Below, one piece after another: positions 6,746 through 16,527 of a DNA stretch of 39,032 nt. Positions within the stretch are counted from its first letter, which is position 1, and every line of letters begins with the position of its first letter. The DNA is from a bacterium. Its GTDB lineage: Bacteria; Fidelibacterota; UBA2242. A model generated the notes under the pieces. The model worked only from the letters and a program-made list of their open reading frames with translations, was not told the DNA's origin and did not search any database. The stretch spans positions 1 through 39,032 of the forward strand of contig JAHJGX010000034.1 of assembly GCA_018824205.1 (NCBI GenBank). Reading direction: 5' to 3'. A program made the position numbers and the translations under genes.

Positions 6746-7507
6746 CTAGATGGCGTTAAGCCAGATCAGCATTTTGTTTAATTCATGGTTGTTGCGCAGA
6801 TAGTACCGGGCGTTTGTCTTCCGGCCGATATTTTCCCGAAGCAACACCGAATATCCATATAGATTTGCTGCCCGGAAAGCGGGTTCGTCGCTAATTTCGG
6901 AGCCAAAGTAATAAATCACCGGACTCAGACCACTTTCGTGTGGTAAAAGATCCACAATTTTTCGAACCAACATTTGTTTATCCCAATGAACTGTGGGGGA
7001 TACCTGGATTTTATCTGTTGTCTGTTGTGCGCTGAGCAGCGAACCGGACAATGCGCGTCGAATCATGGGACTCAGTATGTTAACAATATAACGATCATTG
7101 GAGGGAATCGAAATACTCAATTCTACGCCGGTAATTTTGGCATTATGTTTTGTCCACGCCGGACCAATTTCCAGTGTAATTGTGCCGACCAATTGTTCCA
7201 GCTGATGGCGAATAAAGCCCAGTTGTGGGAATGCCCACGAGAAGCCGGAGCCGTCAATTTCAAAACCGTTACTGCCGGCCAGTATTAAGTTATTTTTCAT
7301 TTTCGATTTTAATTCCGATAATGAACGATGACTGATTACTCCGGCGAAAATTACCGGCGGCCTTGAAAGGTTCGCAATTTGACCGATCAGCCCCGAAATA
7401 GTTTTCAATGAACGCATTAATTCGTCATAATTGAACAGAAGACAGTTCGTACGCTTCTGCGCAAAGGATTTTGTAAGATTTGGAATTTCTTTTAGAAATG
7501 GAAGCAC
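6746..7507 (-). CDS. trehalose-6-phosphate phosphatase-like protein lacking the catalytic nucleophile
   Basis: The 253-residue protein aligns by eye with OtsB-type HAD phosphatases: LLFNYDEL for the first motif, VISHRS for the SGR region, AGSNGFEI for AGNHGLEI, WDKQMLVRK for the lysine motif, YYFGSEISDEPAF for the GDDLTDEDAF motif, and ARYYLRNN near the end. However, the nucleophile aspartate of DxDGT is asparagine (N26), the glycine and threonine are E and L, and the first acidic residue of the last motif is serine. It is therefore probably not a phosphatase but a pseudo-enzyme, perhaps a binding or regulatory protein. The only start that keeps the first motif is GTG 7507, without a Shine-Dalgarno sequence; a stop lies three codons upstream. 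No trehalose synthase (otsA) is in the window. It follows the DUF1343 gene by 34 bases and may be cotranscribed. Confidence 0.75.
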   Translation of the reverse strand: MLPFLKEIPNLTKSFAQKRTNCLLFNYDELMRSLKTISGLIGQIANLSRPPVIFAGVISHRSLSELKSKMKNNLILAGSNGFEIDGSGFSWAFPQLGFIRHQLEQLVGTITLEIGPAWTKHNAKITGVELSISIPSNDRYIVNILSPMIRRALSGSLLSAQQTTDKIQVSPTVHWDKQMLVRKIVDLLPHESGLSPVIYYFGSEISDEPAFRAANLYGYSVLLRENIGRKTNARYYLRNNHELNKMLIWLNAI

Positions 7508-7541
7508 TGAATATTATCGCAATCGAGAATTTTTACATTGG

Positions 7542-8801
7542 CTATTGATATAAATAATATTTTCCCGACACATTTGAGAAATTGTCTAAATCCTTTTGCC
7601 AATTATCTGTCAGCGTATTAACCGATGTTGTGCCAGCGCTCAGGGTTGTACCGAGTTTGTCGCTCCCATACAGGCGATTAAGCGAACTCCTGATTGTAAA
7701 TTTTTCCGGATACATGTCGCGGGTTTTTTCCAGTATAATCAGCATCGCTACTATGGATTTTAATTCATCCCGGTTGGTGATCTGAATTTCAACTCCGCCG
7801 CATAATTGATTTTCATATTTTGGTTTATAGGCGACGTTGGGAATCGAGACCGGGGTGAAGTTTATCGGTTTAAACCGTATTCCCGTCAATCTCAAAGCAT
7901 TAAGAGCATTGGCGTATTGCCGAGAATCAATCCAGGGGGCCCCGAATTTCAAAAAAGGCGCGTCGGTTCCCCGCCCCTCGGACAGGTTGGTGCCCTCAAG
8001 CAGGCAAAATCCGGGATATACGATAGCCGTTTCAAGTGTTGTCATATTTGGCGAAGGAGAAATCCAGGGCAGATCGGTCTGATCATACCAAAAGGAACGC
8101 TTCCACCCCTCTATTTTAATAACTGTTAAATCAGCAGCGATGCCATCTTTACTGAGTACTTCGCCGTTGATCCAGCCGGCCAGTTCGCCGATGGTGAGAC
8201 CGTAACGAATTGGAATCGGATGGGGTCCAACGAAGGATTGAAAGTTCATATCCAGAACGGGGCCTTCTGTCAAATCGCCGCGGATCGGATTCGGGCGATC
8301 AATCACGAAGAAGGGAATTCCATGTTTGGCGGCGCTTTCCATGGCCAGGGACATCGTGGTTATATATGTATAAAACCGGGCGCCCACATCCTGTATGTCG
8401 TAAATGAGAACATCAACATTTTCCAGCATTTCAGTCGTTGGTTGCTTTGTTTTTCCGTAAAGACTATAAATCATCGCACCGGTTTTAGGATCGGTTTCGT
8501 CGAGAATGGTCCGGCCATCGGCATGTAGTCCCCGAAAACCGTGCTCGGGACCAAAGATCGCCGTTACCTGGCATTTGCCGCTGTCGTGAAACAGATCGAC
8601 AATGTGTCTGCCGGTTTTATCACAGGCGGTATGATTACAAATAATCCCGACGCGTTTTCCGGTAAATTGTTCGAAGTTCTGTTCAAGAAGTATATCCAGT
8701 CCGGTTTTAACGACGTTGACTGGCGGACGTGACTGACAGGCACTGTTTTGTGTTAAAATAAAACCCCAAAACAGGCACAAAAAAATTAAATAGTGTTTCA
8801 T
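7542..8801 (-). CDS. DUF1343 / NamZ-type exo-beta-N-acetylmuramidase, exported
   Basis: After a signal peptide (MKHYLIFLCLFWGFIL, then QNSAC), the protein shows the DUF1343 landmarks: GLDILLEQNF, GKRVGIICNHTA, IFGPEHGFRG, VLIYDIQDVGARFYTYI, FFVIDRPNPI, the ISPSPNM patch and EGTNLSEGRGTDAPF. Characterised members (NamZ) release terminal N-acetylmuramic acid from peptidoglycan fragments, so a role in muropeptide recycling is likely. The cysteine near residue 22 is in a poor lipobox, so it may be a soluble periplasmic or weakly lipidated protein. I chose ATG 8801 rather than the longer frame from 8834, because the signal peptide begins there. 419 residues, usual for the family. Confidence 0.88.
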   Translation of the reverse strand: MKHYLIFLCLFWGFILTQNSACQSRPPVNVVKTGLDILLEQNFEQFTGKRVGIICNHTACDKTGRHIVDLFHDSGKCQVTAIFGPEHGFRGLHADGRTILDETDPKTGAMIYSLYGKTKQPTTEMLENVDVLIYDIQDVGARFYTYITTMSLAMESAAKHGIPFFVIDRPNPIRGDLTEGPVLDMNFQSFVGPHPIPIRYGLTIGELAGWINGEVLSKDGIAADLTVIKIEGWKRSFWYDQTDLPWISPSPNMTTLETAIVYPGFCLLEGTNLSEGRGTDAPFLKFGAPWIDSRQYANALNALRLTGIRFKPINFTPVSIPNVAYKPKYENQLCGGVEIQITNRDELKSIVAMLIILEKTRDMYPEKFTIRSSLNRLYGSDKLGTTLSAGTTSVNTLTDNWQKDLDNFSNVSGKYYLYQ

Positions 8802-8834
8802 AATAATTGTTATTTCGCTGGCTATTAAAAGCAA

Positions 8835-8868
8835 TAGCCCAACTGGATATTTTTTTCCAGTTGGGCTA
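8835..8868 (-). terminator. hairpin terminator after the ferredoxin gene
   Basis: TAGCCCAACTGG (8835-8846) and CCAGTTGGGCTA (8857-8868) form a perfect 12-base-pair stem, five bases past the ferredoxin stop on the minus strand. On that strand it is followed by TTGCTTTTAATA, so it works as an intrinsic terminator between the ferredoxin and DUF1343 genes. Confidence 0.8.
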
Positions 8869-8873
8869 AACCA

Positions 8874-10552
<1,679 letters not shown>

Positions 10553-10574
10553 CGATTCACTACGATATTATAGG

Positions 10575-10607
10575 ACGCCCTCCGAAGAGAATTCGGGGGG
10601 CGTTTTT
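10575..10607 (+). terminator. intrinsic terminator after the MFS gene
   Basis: ACGCCCTCCGAA (10575-10586) pairs with TTCGGGGGGCGT (10592-10603, one G-T pair) and is followed by TTTT. Its T tract overlaps the stop codon of the convergent TPR gene. Confidence 0.88.
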
Positions 10608-12948
10608 ATGATGGAAGTTTATTATTTATCGAGTTGTAAAAAAGTTTGGCTTCTCTAGCGGCTGGGTATTCACTGTCCGCATTTCCCCAGATGGTTTGAA
10701 CAATGTCCATGTGTTTCCGGGCATTTGCCAAATCGTTCTCGTCGGCATAAACCCGGGCGAGTTCAAAATGGGCCTCGGCATCCATTGGTAAAATACTTAA
10801 TGTGTTTTCGAGGAATTTTTTTGCTTTTGAATAATCGCCCAAATGTCGGTAACAGCGGGCTATTCGGGTGAGGACCGTGACATCAGTTGGTGTATATCGG
10901 GATTCTTTTTGATATTCCATGATGGCATTGATATAGTCGTGATCGATTTCATAAAGGCGACCCCGGGCATTGTGTAAAATATTACGCCGGGCGTCTTCGC
11001 CAAAAAGCCACAATGCTTCCTCCGCTTCGGCAATGGCTGCTTCGATCGATGTTGTATCTTCTTTTTCGAGAGCGATTTGCAAGTATCCAAGTGACAACAG
11101 GCGGGACCAGGGCTTGGGCAAAGTGTGTTTATATGAATCCAACTGGGAGATGGCTTCTCGTTCTTTTCCCAACATGACATATAAATCAAAACACTGATCG
11201 TTCATGCGTCCAACGACTACGTCCATTGACTTTAAATATTTTTCAGCCGCGGCGTTCTTTTTAACTGAATATTCGTGGGCCTTGCTGATTTCACCCCGCT
11301 GACGAAAGTATTCGTATAAGACGGTATAAACGGCTTGTTTTTCCATGGGTGTGTCGGCCATGTTTTCTGCGCCGAGCAGCTGTGTCAGCGCTGTATTATA
11401 ATTTCCGGTCAGTATATTGATCCGGGCCAGCATAATTGTAATAGATATTTCATTGGGTTCCAGCATTTGGGCATCGATATAGTAGTCTTGGGCTTTATCG
11501 TAGTTGCCCATGATCAGAAACAGGTCACCAAAAGATACAAAGGATCGGTAATCTTTTGGAAATGCACGCTGATACTGTTTGAAGTAGCTCAGGGTGTTTT
11601 TGAAATCGCCTTTCGCAAGGTATGCATTACCAATATATCGGAGGTAATACTGACGGGCCGGATCAATCGCTAGAATTTTATTGTATTCAGCAATGGCGTC
11701 ATCGATTTTGAACTGCTTAAAGTACTCTCCGGCCATTCTGAAATGACCGCGAATATCATCGGGGTAGAGTCTGACCCACATATCGATAATCGCCATTCGT
11801 TTTTCAGGATCTTCAGATATCAGGTAGTATTCTTCTTTGATTGCGAACTGAATCGATTCGGGAAATTTATAGATATACTGCATGGCTGTGTTCAACGACG
11901 TAACCGCTCTGTCATAAAGGTTCAGGTTGATATAGAGCTGGTACAACTCGTAATGGGCCAGGGCAAAAGTGGGATCCAGTTTGACGGCGTTTTCAAGGTG
12001 AGGCCGTGCGGCAACAGGATCATTTTTCAGATTTACCAGATTTGAACCGATAATATACCGGCGAAAGGCCTCCTCTGAAGAGGTGCTTATCTCGGCAATG
12101 GGCAAATCCTGAATGTCTTCCCGGTGCCATACCGGTACATCCAGATCTTCTTTTAGCTGATTGTTGATTAGGTCAATAATCCAGAAGACATTAGTGCCGG
12201 TAAATTCATGTTCAGAAAGCAGTTTTCCGTGGCTGGTTTCATATAGATAGGTTTTCACGACCAAGGTGTCGTTTTTAGTCTTGAAACTGCCTCCCAGAAA
12301 ATATTCCCGCTCAATTTCCCGGGCAATTTTTTGTTCCAGTACCAGGGGCATGCCGAGATTGCCGGTAAAGCCGGCGCTGGTGATTTTCTGATAAATAGCA
12401 TTATCATAGCCGGAATAGACCGAAAATATCGGGTCCTGGTTTAGATCGTAATGACAGCCGGCCATAAACGCATACTGAAGCCAGTCAAGTTCCGGGTTTT
12501 CCGACTCGTTTTCGAAAAAGAAAATTGCCAGACGTTTCATTAGTTCACTTTTGGGGATTTGTCGCCGAACAGTCTGACCTGTTTCGTTTCTTAAACTAAT
12601 TTCCGTCGTTGCCGAGCCGAGCTCTTTTCCACCGAAAAAGTAAACCAGCAAACACCCTGTGATAATGACATTAATTGGTATGCCGATTTTCTCCGTCCTG
12701 GTCCACTCGTCCCGCCCGGGGCGCCCGTGAAAATAGGCGAGCATTCCAACCGTCGGAAGCATAGAAATCAGGGTGATGAAACTGAGGTCGGTCAGGTAGG
12801 GCGATATGGTATAATGCTCGACGATCCAGCTGACAAACTCCAGGATTGTCCAGCAGACGCCGAAATAGATGAAAATAATCTGAGGAAACCGCCGATCAAA
12901 CAGGTCTCTGGAAAATGTTGGTTTGCTTTGTTTTGTTGTGTCTGTCAT
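10606..12948 (-). CDS. membrane-anchored TPR protein with a FlgO-like domain
   Basis: The 780-residue protein has three membrane segments near the N-terminus (about residues 22-42, 54-74 and 90-106), then a region starting MKRLAIFFFENESENPELDWLQYAFMAG (about 137-290) that resembles the domain often placed before TPRs in adenylate-cyclase-like and serine/threonine-kinase-like proteins of this group. The remainder is TPR repeats (for example ALAHYELYQLYINLNLYDRAV and VLTRIARCYRHLGDYSKAKK). No kinase, cyclase or DNA-binding domain is visible in front, so it is probably an anchored scaffold or sensor facing the cytoplasm or periplasm. No Shine-Dalgarno sequence is seen; the ATG follows ATAAATAATC. 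It is the last gene of a minus-strand run with the GNAT gene 52 bases upstream. Confidence 0.8.
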   Translation of the reverse strand: MTDTTKQSKPTFSRDLFDRRFPQIIFIYFGVCWTILEFVSWIVEHYTISPYLTDLSFITLISMLPTVGMLAYFHGRPGRDEWTRTEKIGIPINVIITGCLLVYFFGGKELGSATTEISLRNETGQTVRRQIPKSELMKRLAIFFFENESENPELDWLQYAFMAGCHYDLNQDPIFSVYSGYDNAIYQKITSAGFTGNLGMPLVLEQKIAREIEREYFLGGSFKTKNDTLVVKTYLYETSHGKLLSEHEFTGTNVFWIIDLINNQLKEDLDVPVWHREDIQDLPIAEISTSSEEAFRRYIIGSNLVNLKNDPVAARPHLENAVKLDPTFALAHYELYQLYINLNLYDRAVTSLNTAMQYIYKFPESIQFAIKEEYYLISEDPEKRMAIIDMWVRLYPDDIRGHFRMAGEYFKQFKIDDAIAEYNKILAIDPARQYYLRYIGNAYLAKGDFKNTLSYFKQYQRAFPKDYRSFVSFGDLFLIMGNYDKAQDYYIDAQMLEPNEISITIMLARINILTGNYNTALTQLLGAENMADTPMEKQAVYTVLYEYFRQRGEISKAHEYSVKKNAAAEKYLKSMDVVVGRMNDQCFDLYVMLGKEREAISQLDSYKHTLPKPWSRLLSLGYLQIALEKEDTTSIEAAIAEAEEALWLFGEDARRNILHNARGRLYEIDHDYINAIMEYQKESRYTPTDVTVLTRIARCYRHLGDYSKAKKFLENTLSILPMDAEAHFELARVYADENDLANARKHMDIVQTIWGNADSEYPAAREAKLFYNSINNKLPS

Positions 12949-13000
12949 GATTATTTATCGGTCACATATTGAGACGATAATGTTTGCGGCTTTGTTGTCG

Positions 13001-13441
13001 CTATTTTGAAAAATTACTGTCACTATCTTCCATAGTCATTAAATAGTGATTAATATCAGCTTCTTTAAATTTTCCACCTTGAGTTTTAAAGCCATGACGG
13101 GCGTAATAATCACGAAGATGTGCCTGGGCGTGCATTTTGAATTTATGATAGCTCTTTTCCCTGGCGACGGCTAACATAAATTCAACGATATCGTGTCCAT
13201 ATCCCCGGTTGCGGTATTCTTTTCGGACGGCAATCCGTTCCAGCTTGGCCCACTCGTTAATAAACCGCAGACGGCCGGCGGCTACCGGTTCGCCGTCAAT
13301 TTCCCCTAATACATGGAGCGAACTATACTCGTATTCATCCATTTCGATATCGTAAGGAACTTTTTGCTCATCAATAAAAACTATTCCGCGGACGATAAAC
13401 ACTTTTATAAGATCGTCAAGTGTTGCAACTGTTTTAAACAT
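13001..13441 (-). CDS. GNAT-family N-acetyltransferase (ElaA/YjcF-like)
   Basis: The 146-residue protein carries the acetyl-CoA-binding motif A, R77-NR-G80-Y-G82 within LERIAVRKEYRNRGYGHDIV, after an N-terminal half with RGIVFIDEQKVPYDIEMDEYE. That early motif (R-x-x-V-F-x-x-E-Q-x-V-P) is typical of the ElaA/YjcF branch of GNATs. The acceptor substrate is unknown in this branch. It lies between a small ORF (stop 52 bases upstream) and the TPR gene (52 bases downstream), all on the minus strand, so a three-gene transcript is possible. Confidence 0.9.
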   Translation of the reverse strand: MFKTVATLDDLIKVFIVRGIVFIDEQKVPYDIEMDEYEYSSLHVLGEIDGEPVAAGRLRFINEWAKLERIAVRKEYRNRGYGHDIVEFMLAVAREKSYHKFKMHAQAHLRDYYARHGFKTQGGKFKEADINHYLMTMEDSDSNFSK

Positions 13442-13493
13442 TTTTTCAGGGCTGTTTATCGGTTAATTATTTCATTTCACTGAAACGTTTGAT

Positions 13494-13628
13494 CTATTGA
13501 GAGTTGCCGGGCAATTTTGATTTCATGGCCTCGATCAGTTCTTTCACTTCATTAATTCGTGTACGGATTCTGCCAACGAGTTCTTCGTCGCGGTCTTTTG
13601 CCGGTTCAATAATGGAAATGTTGTCCAT
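13494..13628 (-). CDS. 44-residue helical hypothetical protein
   Basis: From ATG 13628 the protein reads MDNISIIEPAKDRDEELVG and then a single long amphipathic helix (RIRTRINEVKELIEAMKSKL). AAGGAG lies ten bases upstream of this ATG. The frame is also open to ATG 13790, which would add 54 residues of AT-rich, less protein-like sequence with a hydrophobic start (RIFFIYIFGLWHIVFCLF); AGGA precedes that start too. I prefer the short form because of the stronger ribosome binding site and the change in codon character, but cannot exclude the 98-residue form. No family recognised; a coiled-coil or partner-binding peptide is a guess. Confidence 0.5.
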   Translation of the reverse strand: MDNISIIEPAKDRDEELVGRIRTRINEVKELIEAMKSKLPGNSQ

Positions 13629-13850
13629 AAAAAGCGAGCTCCTTGTGTCTGTTCGGTAAACAATGGATCTGTATGATGTTTTTGGATTACCATCAACAAT
13701 AATGTAATCAATTTCCCTATTAGAAAACAGGCAGAAAACGATGTGCCAGAGACCAAATATATATATGAAAAAAATTCGTAGACGTTCCATTTATTCCTGT
13801 GATTTTGTATATTGACTTTATATCTGTGTCACTCAGAATGGAGAAAAGCG

Positions 13851-14603
13851 ATGAATCGTAACGAGTTGTTAAAATATCTGGATGAATTGTTAGAAGTATC
13901 CCGTTTTTCCGACTATGGTCCCAACGGATTACAGGTTGAGGGACGTGATGAAATCAAAACAATTGTTACCGCCGTTAGTGCGTCGGTAGAATTGTTTGAA
14001 AAGGCTATTGAATTGCAGGCCGACGCTGTGTTGGTACACCATGGAGTTATCTGGAATTTTGAACGGCCGGTTTACCAGGGCGGTTATAAGCAGCGAATTA
14101 AGCTACTACTTGAAAATGACATAAACCTGTTTGCCTACCACCTGCCCCTGGATGCCCATCTGAAATATGGCAATGCAGCTCAAATCGCAAGGCGTTTGGG
14201 TCTGGTCGACATTCAGCCATTCGGTGACCATGAAGGCAACACAGTCGGGGTTCGGGGCAGAGCGTCATCGACTTCATATGCAGATATCTTTGAAGTGATC
14301 AGGCGGACCATTAATCCGGACGCACTGCTTTTCCCTTTTGGACCGAAACAGATTGAGCGAGTTGGAATTATTTCAGGCGGTGCTCAAAAAGAGCTAAAAC
14401 AGGCTATTCTGGCGGATCTGGACATGTATGTTACCGGTGAAGCTTCGGAGTTTGTTATGCACCTTGCAAAAGAGGAGAAAATTCATTTTGTGGCGGCTGG
14501 TCATTATGCCACTGAGCGGTTCGGAATAATGGCCCTGGGTGATCACCTGGCGAAAAAATTTGATGTAAAGGTAGAATTTGTTGATATTCCAAATCCGGTT
14601 TGA
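13851..14603 (+). CDS. Nif3-like dinuclear metal centre protein
   Basis: The 250-residue protein keeps all metal ligands expected for the Nif3/YbgI (GTP cyclohydrolase I type 2) family: H63 and H64 in VLVHHGVIW, D101 in AYHLPLDAH, and H218 and E222 in GHYATERFG. NGLQVEG near the N-terminus is the family start motif. Members form hexameric toroids with a two-metal site; the physiological reaction is unsettled. The short form without an inserted PII-like domain is used here. ATG 13851 is chosen because of TGGAG nine to ten bases upstream; the frame continues upstream without a better start. It reads away from the 44-residue protein gene. Confidence 0.93.
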   Translation: MNRNELLKYLDELLEVSRFSDYGPNGLQVEGRDEIKTIVTAVSASVELFEKAIELQADAVLVHHGVIWNFERPVYQGGYKQRIKLLLENDINLFAYHLPLDAHLKYGNAAQIARRLGLVDIQPFGDHEGNTVGVRGRASSTSYADIFEVIRRTINPDALLFPFGPKQIERVGIISGGAQKELKQAILADLDMYVTGEASEFVMHLAKEEKIHFVAAGHYATERFGIMALGDHLAKKFDVKVEFVDIPNPV

Positions 14604-14699
14604 ATTATTGCGTTTTATATTTGACTGTACTATTGGCGAGCGACAATAAGAAATAGAATGCTGAGCAGATTTATTTAAACTAAACAAAGGCTATTATTA

Positions 14700-15692
14700 A
14701 TGCGGATCATGTCACTAAATAGCTATGTCCCGTCAATTAAAGGTTTATGGAAAAACTATAAAAACCGAGCGCCGATATTTCCATTTTATGCTTCCTTTAA
14801 AATTACATCCCGCTGCCAATATAAATGTCCTTTTTGTAATATGAATAAAAACAGGAATAAAGATCTTTCCACTAAAGATATTAAATTGATTTTAGATAAT
14901 TTGTCTCGATCCTCAATAATTATGACCAGTTTTGAAGGCGGGGAACCACTTTTAAGAAAAGACATCCACGAACTGTTATTGTATGCAAGAAAATGTAATT
15001 TTTATCTGCTTTTTACAACAAGTCAAAAGAATATATTGGATTACCCAATTCAAGAATATGCAAAATACATCGATTTTTTACATATTTCTATTGATGAAGG
15101 TCATAATAACCTTGAAATGTTTGATCTTCTTCCAGACCTTGTTCGATTACCAACCCAGGTATCGGTCCAGATTGTTGTAACAAACAATACAATTGATGTT
15201 TTGGAAGAAAAGGTAAAATATTGTTATAAAACCGGTGCAAATACCGTAATAATTCCTGCATCGCCGATGACCGGTGCCGAAAACTGTTTCCCGGATATTG
15301 ATGAACTCAAAGAGAAAGTGATCTCATTATATACAAAATATCCCAATACAATTCACACCCCCCATCAATATTTTAATGCATATAGTGCCCATAAATGTTC
15401 TTCAGCGTCTGTGATTATTGCACCCGACGGATATCTTTATTATCCTTGCCACATTCTGGAAACCAAGGGCCCTGATTTGCGATCGACAGATTTAAACACA
15501 TGGCTTATATCCCGGGAAGCACAATTATTAAGAGAAAAAATGAATAAGTGCAAGCTTAATTGTGGCTGGTATCAATATTATTCAATTGATGCATATACTT
15601 CTCCTCTCACAATAATCAACAGTCTGAAACCAATGTTGTTTCAGAAGTATAATCGACACAAACGGTACAATGTATTGAATGGCGATAAATAA
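14700..15692 (+). CDS. AT-rich radical SAM protein of unknown function
   Basis: The cluster motif C39-QYK-C43-PF-C46 is followed by FEGGEPLLRKDI (the SAM-binding GGEP motif). The C-terminal part has further cysteines in HKCSS, YYPCHIL and MNKCKLNC, arranged like a twitch- or SPASM-type auxiliary cluster region. 330 residues. It could modify a peptide, lipid or cofactor; nothing in it fixes the substrate. Base composition is unlike the neighbours: rows I counted (14821, 15001, 15301) hold only about 23-32% G+C, while the following gene is clearly richer. That suggests recent transfer. It is the first gene of a four-gene run; the next start is six bases after its stop. AAAGG precedes ATG 14700; ATG 14709 is an alternative. 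Confidence 0.85.
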   Translation: MRIMSLNSYVPSIKGLWKNYKNRAPIFPFYASFKITSRCQYKCPFCNMNKNRNKDLSTKDIKLILDNLSRSSIIMTSFEGGEPLLRKDIHELLLYARKCNFYLLFTTSQKNILDYPIQEYAKYIDFLHISIDEGHNNLEMFDLLPDLVRLPTQVSVQIVVTNNTIDVLEEKVKYCYKTGANTVIIPASPMTGAENCFPDIDELKEKVISLYTKYPNTIHTPHQYFNAYSAHKCSSASVIIAPDGYLYYPCHILETKGPDLRSTDLNTWLISREAQLLREKMNKCKLNCGWYQYYSIDAYTSPLTIINSLKPMLFQKYNRHKRYNVLNGDK

Positions 15693-15698
15693 TAAGGC

Positions 15699-16505
15699 AT
15701 GGAAGCGCAACAGATGAAAATTATAGCAAAAAACCTTATTGAAAAATTATTTTGGGTTGGTGTTTTTGGCCTGGCGATGGGCTTTCTGGAAGCAATTGTT
15801 GTCGTTTACCTGAGGGATATTTATTATCCCGGGGGTTTTGGGTTTCCAATGAGCCCCGTTTCGCCCCAAATGTATTTTGTGGAACTGGTTCGGGAAGTCG
15901 CGACAGTATTAATGCTTCTCGCTCTGGGTTTTTTAGTTGGAAAGAACAGGATTCAAAAGGCGGCCTATTTTCTGATCAGTTTTGCCGCCTGGGATATTGT
16001 CTATTACATTGCTCTGAAACTTTTTCTGGATTGGCCGTCTTCGCTACTGGCTTGGGATGTTCTGTTTTTAATACCGTTGCCCTGGCTGGGGCCGGTGCTG
16101 GCCCCGGTAATTGTATCGCTGACGATGATTTGGTTTGGCGCCAGCCTGCTTATGCTTGAAGAGGCCAACGGCCCGGTTTTTCTTAAAACCAAAGAATGGC
16201 TATTGCTACTGTTGGGAACCTGTTTGATATTTGCCAGTTTTGTATGGAATTATTCTGCACTTATTGTGCGTGGCGGATATCTGTCTAAAATATTGACACT
16301 GTCCCAAAACCAGGAGTTTTTAAAAACAGTCTATACATATACCCCAGAAAAATTCAACTGGGTCATGTTTGGAACGGGAGAATTGTTTATATTTTCGAGC
16401 ATGGTAAGTATATTGAACAGATATTGGCAGGCGGTTCAATATACCGGGAAAGAGATTTTAACACAAATTCATAATATCCAACAGCAAATATTTCATTCAC
16501 ATTGA
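15699..16505 (+). CDS. polytopic membrane protein, unknown function
   Basis: The 268-residue protein has about six hydrophobic segments (for example LFWVGVFGLAMGFLEAIVVVYL, LMLLALGFLVG, and LLLLLGTCLIFASFVW). The first contains G-F-L-E-A-x-V-V-V-Y-L-R followed by the loop PGGFGFP, which looks conserved in unnamed membrane proteins of several phyla, but I know of no function. Soluble parts are short. ATG 15699 is preceded by AAGG, and ATG 15714 by GGAAG; either may be used. It sits between the radical SAM gene and the exported nitroreductase-like gene with gaps of 6 and about 22 bases, so it is probably part of the same system. Confidence 0.75.
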   Translation: MEAQQMKIIAKNLIEKLFWVGVFGLAMGFLEAIVVVYLRDIYYPGGFGFPMSPVSPQMYFVELVREVATVLMLLALGFLVGKNRIQKAAYFLISFAAWDIVYYIALKLFLDWPSSLLAWDVLFLIPLPWLGPVLAPVIVSLTMIWFGASLLMLEEANGPVFLKTKEWLLLLLGTCLIFASFVWNYSALIVRGGYLSKILTLSQNQEFLKTVYTYTPEKFNWVMFGTGELFIFSSMVSILNRYWQAVQYTGKEILTQIHNIQQQIFHSH

Positions 16506-16527
16506 CAAACAGGAAATGGGAAGACTC

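Noticed and set aside
7806-8528. Several plus-strand open frames across the DUF1343 gene
   Set aside because: They lie opposite a clear DUF1343 coding frame and have no ribosome binding site or recognisable protein.
13812-13839. TTGACT with CAGAAT before the Nif3 gene as a promoter
   Set aside because: The -10 box would end 12 bases before the ATG, so the transcript would begin inside the Shine-Dalgarno region.
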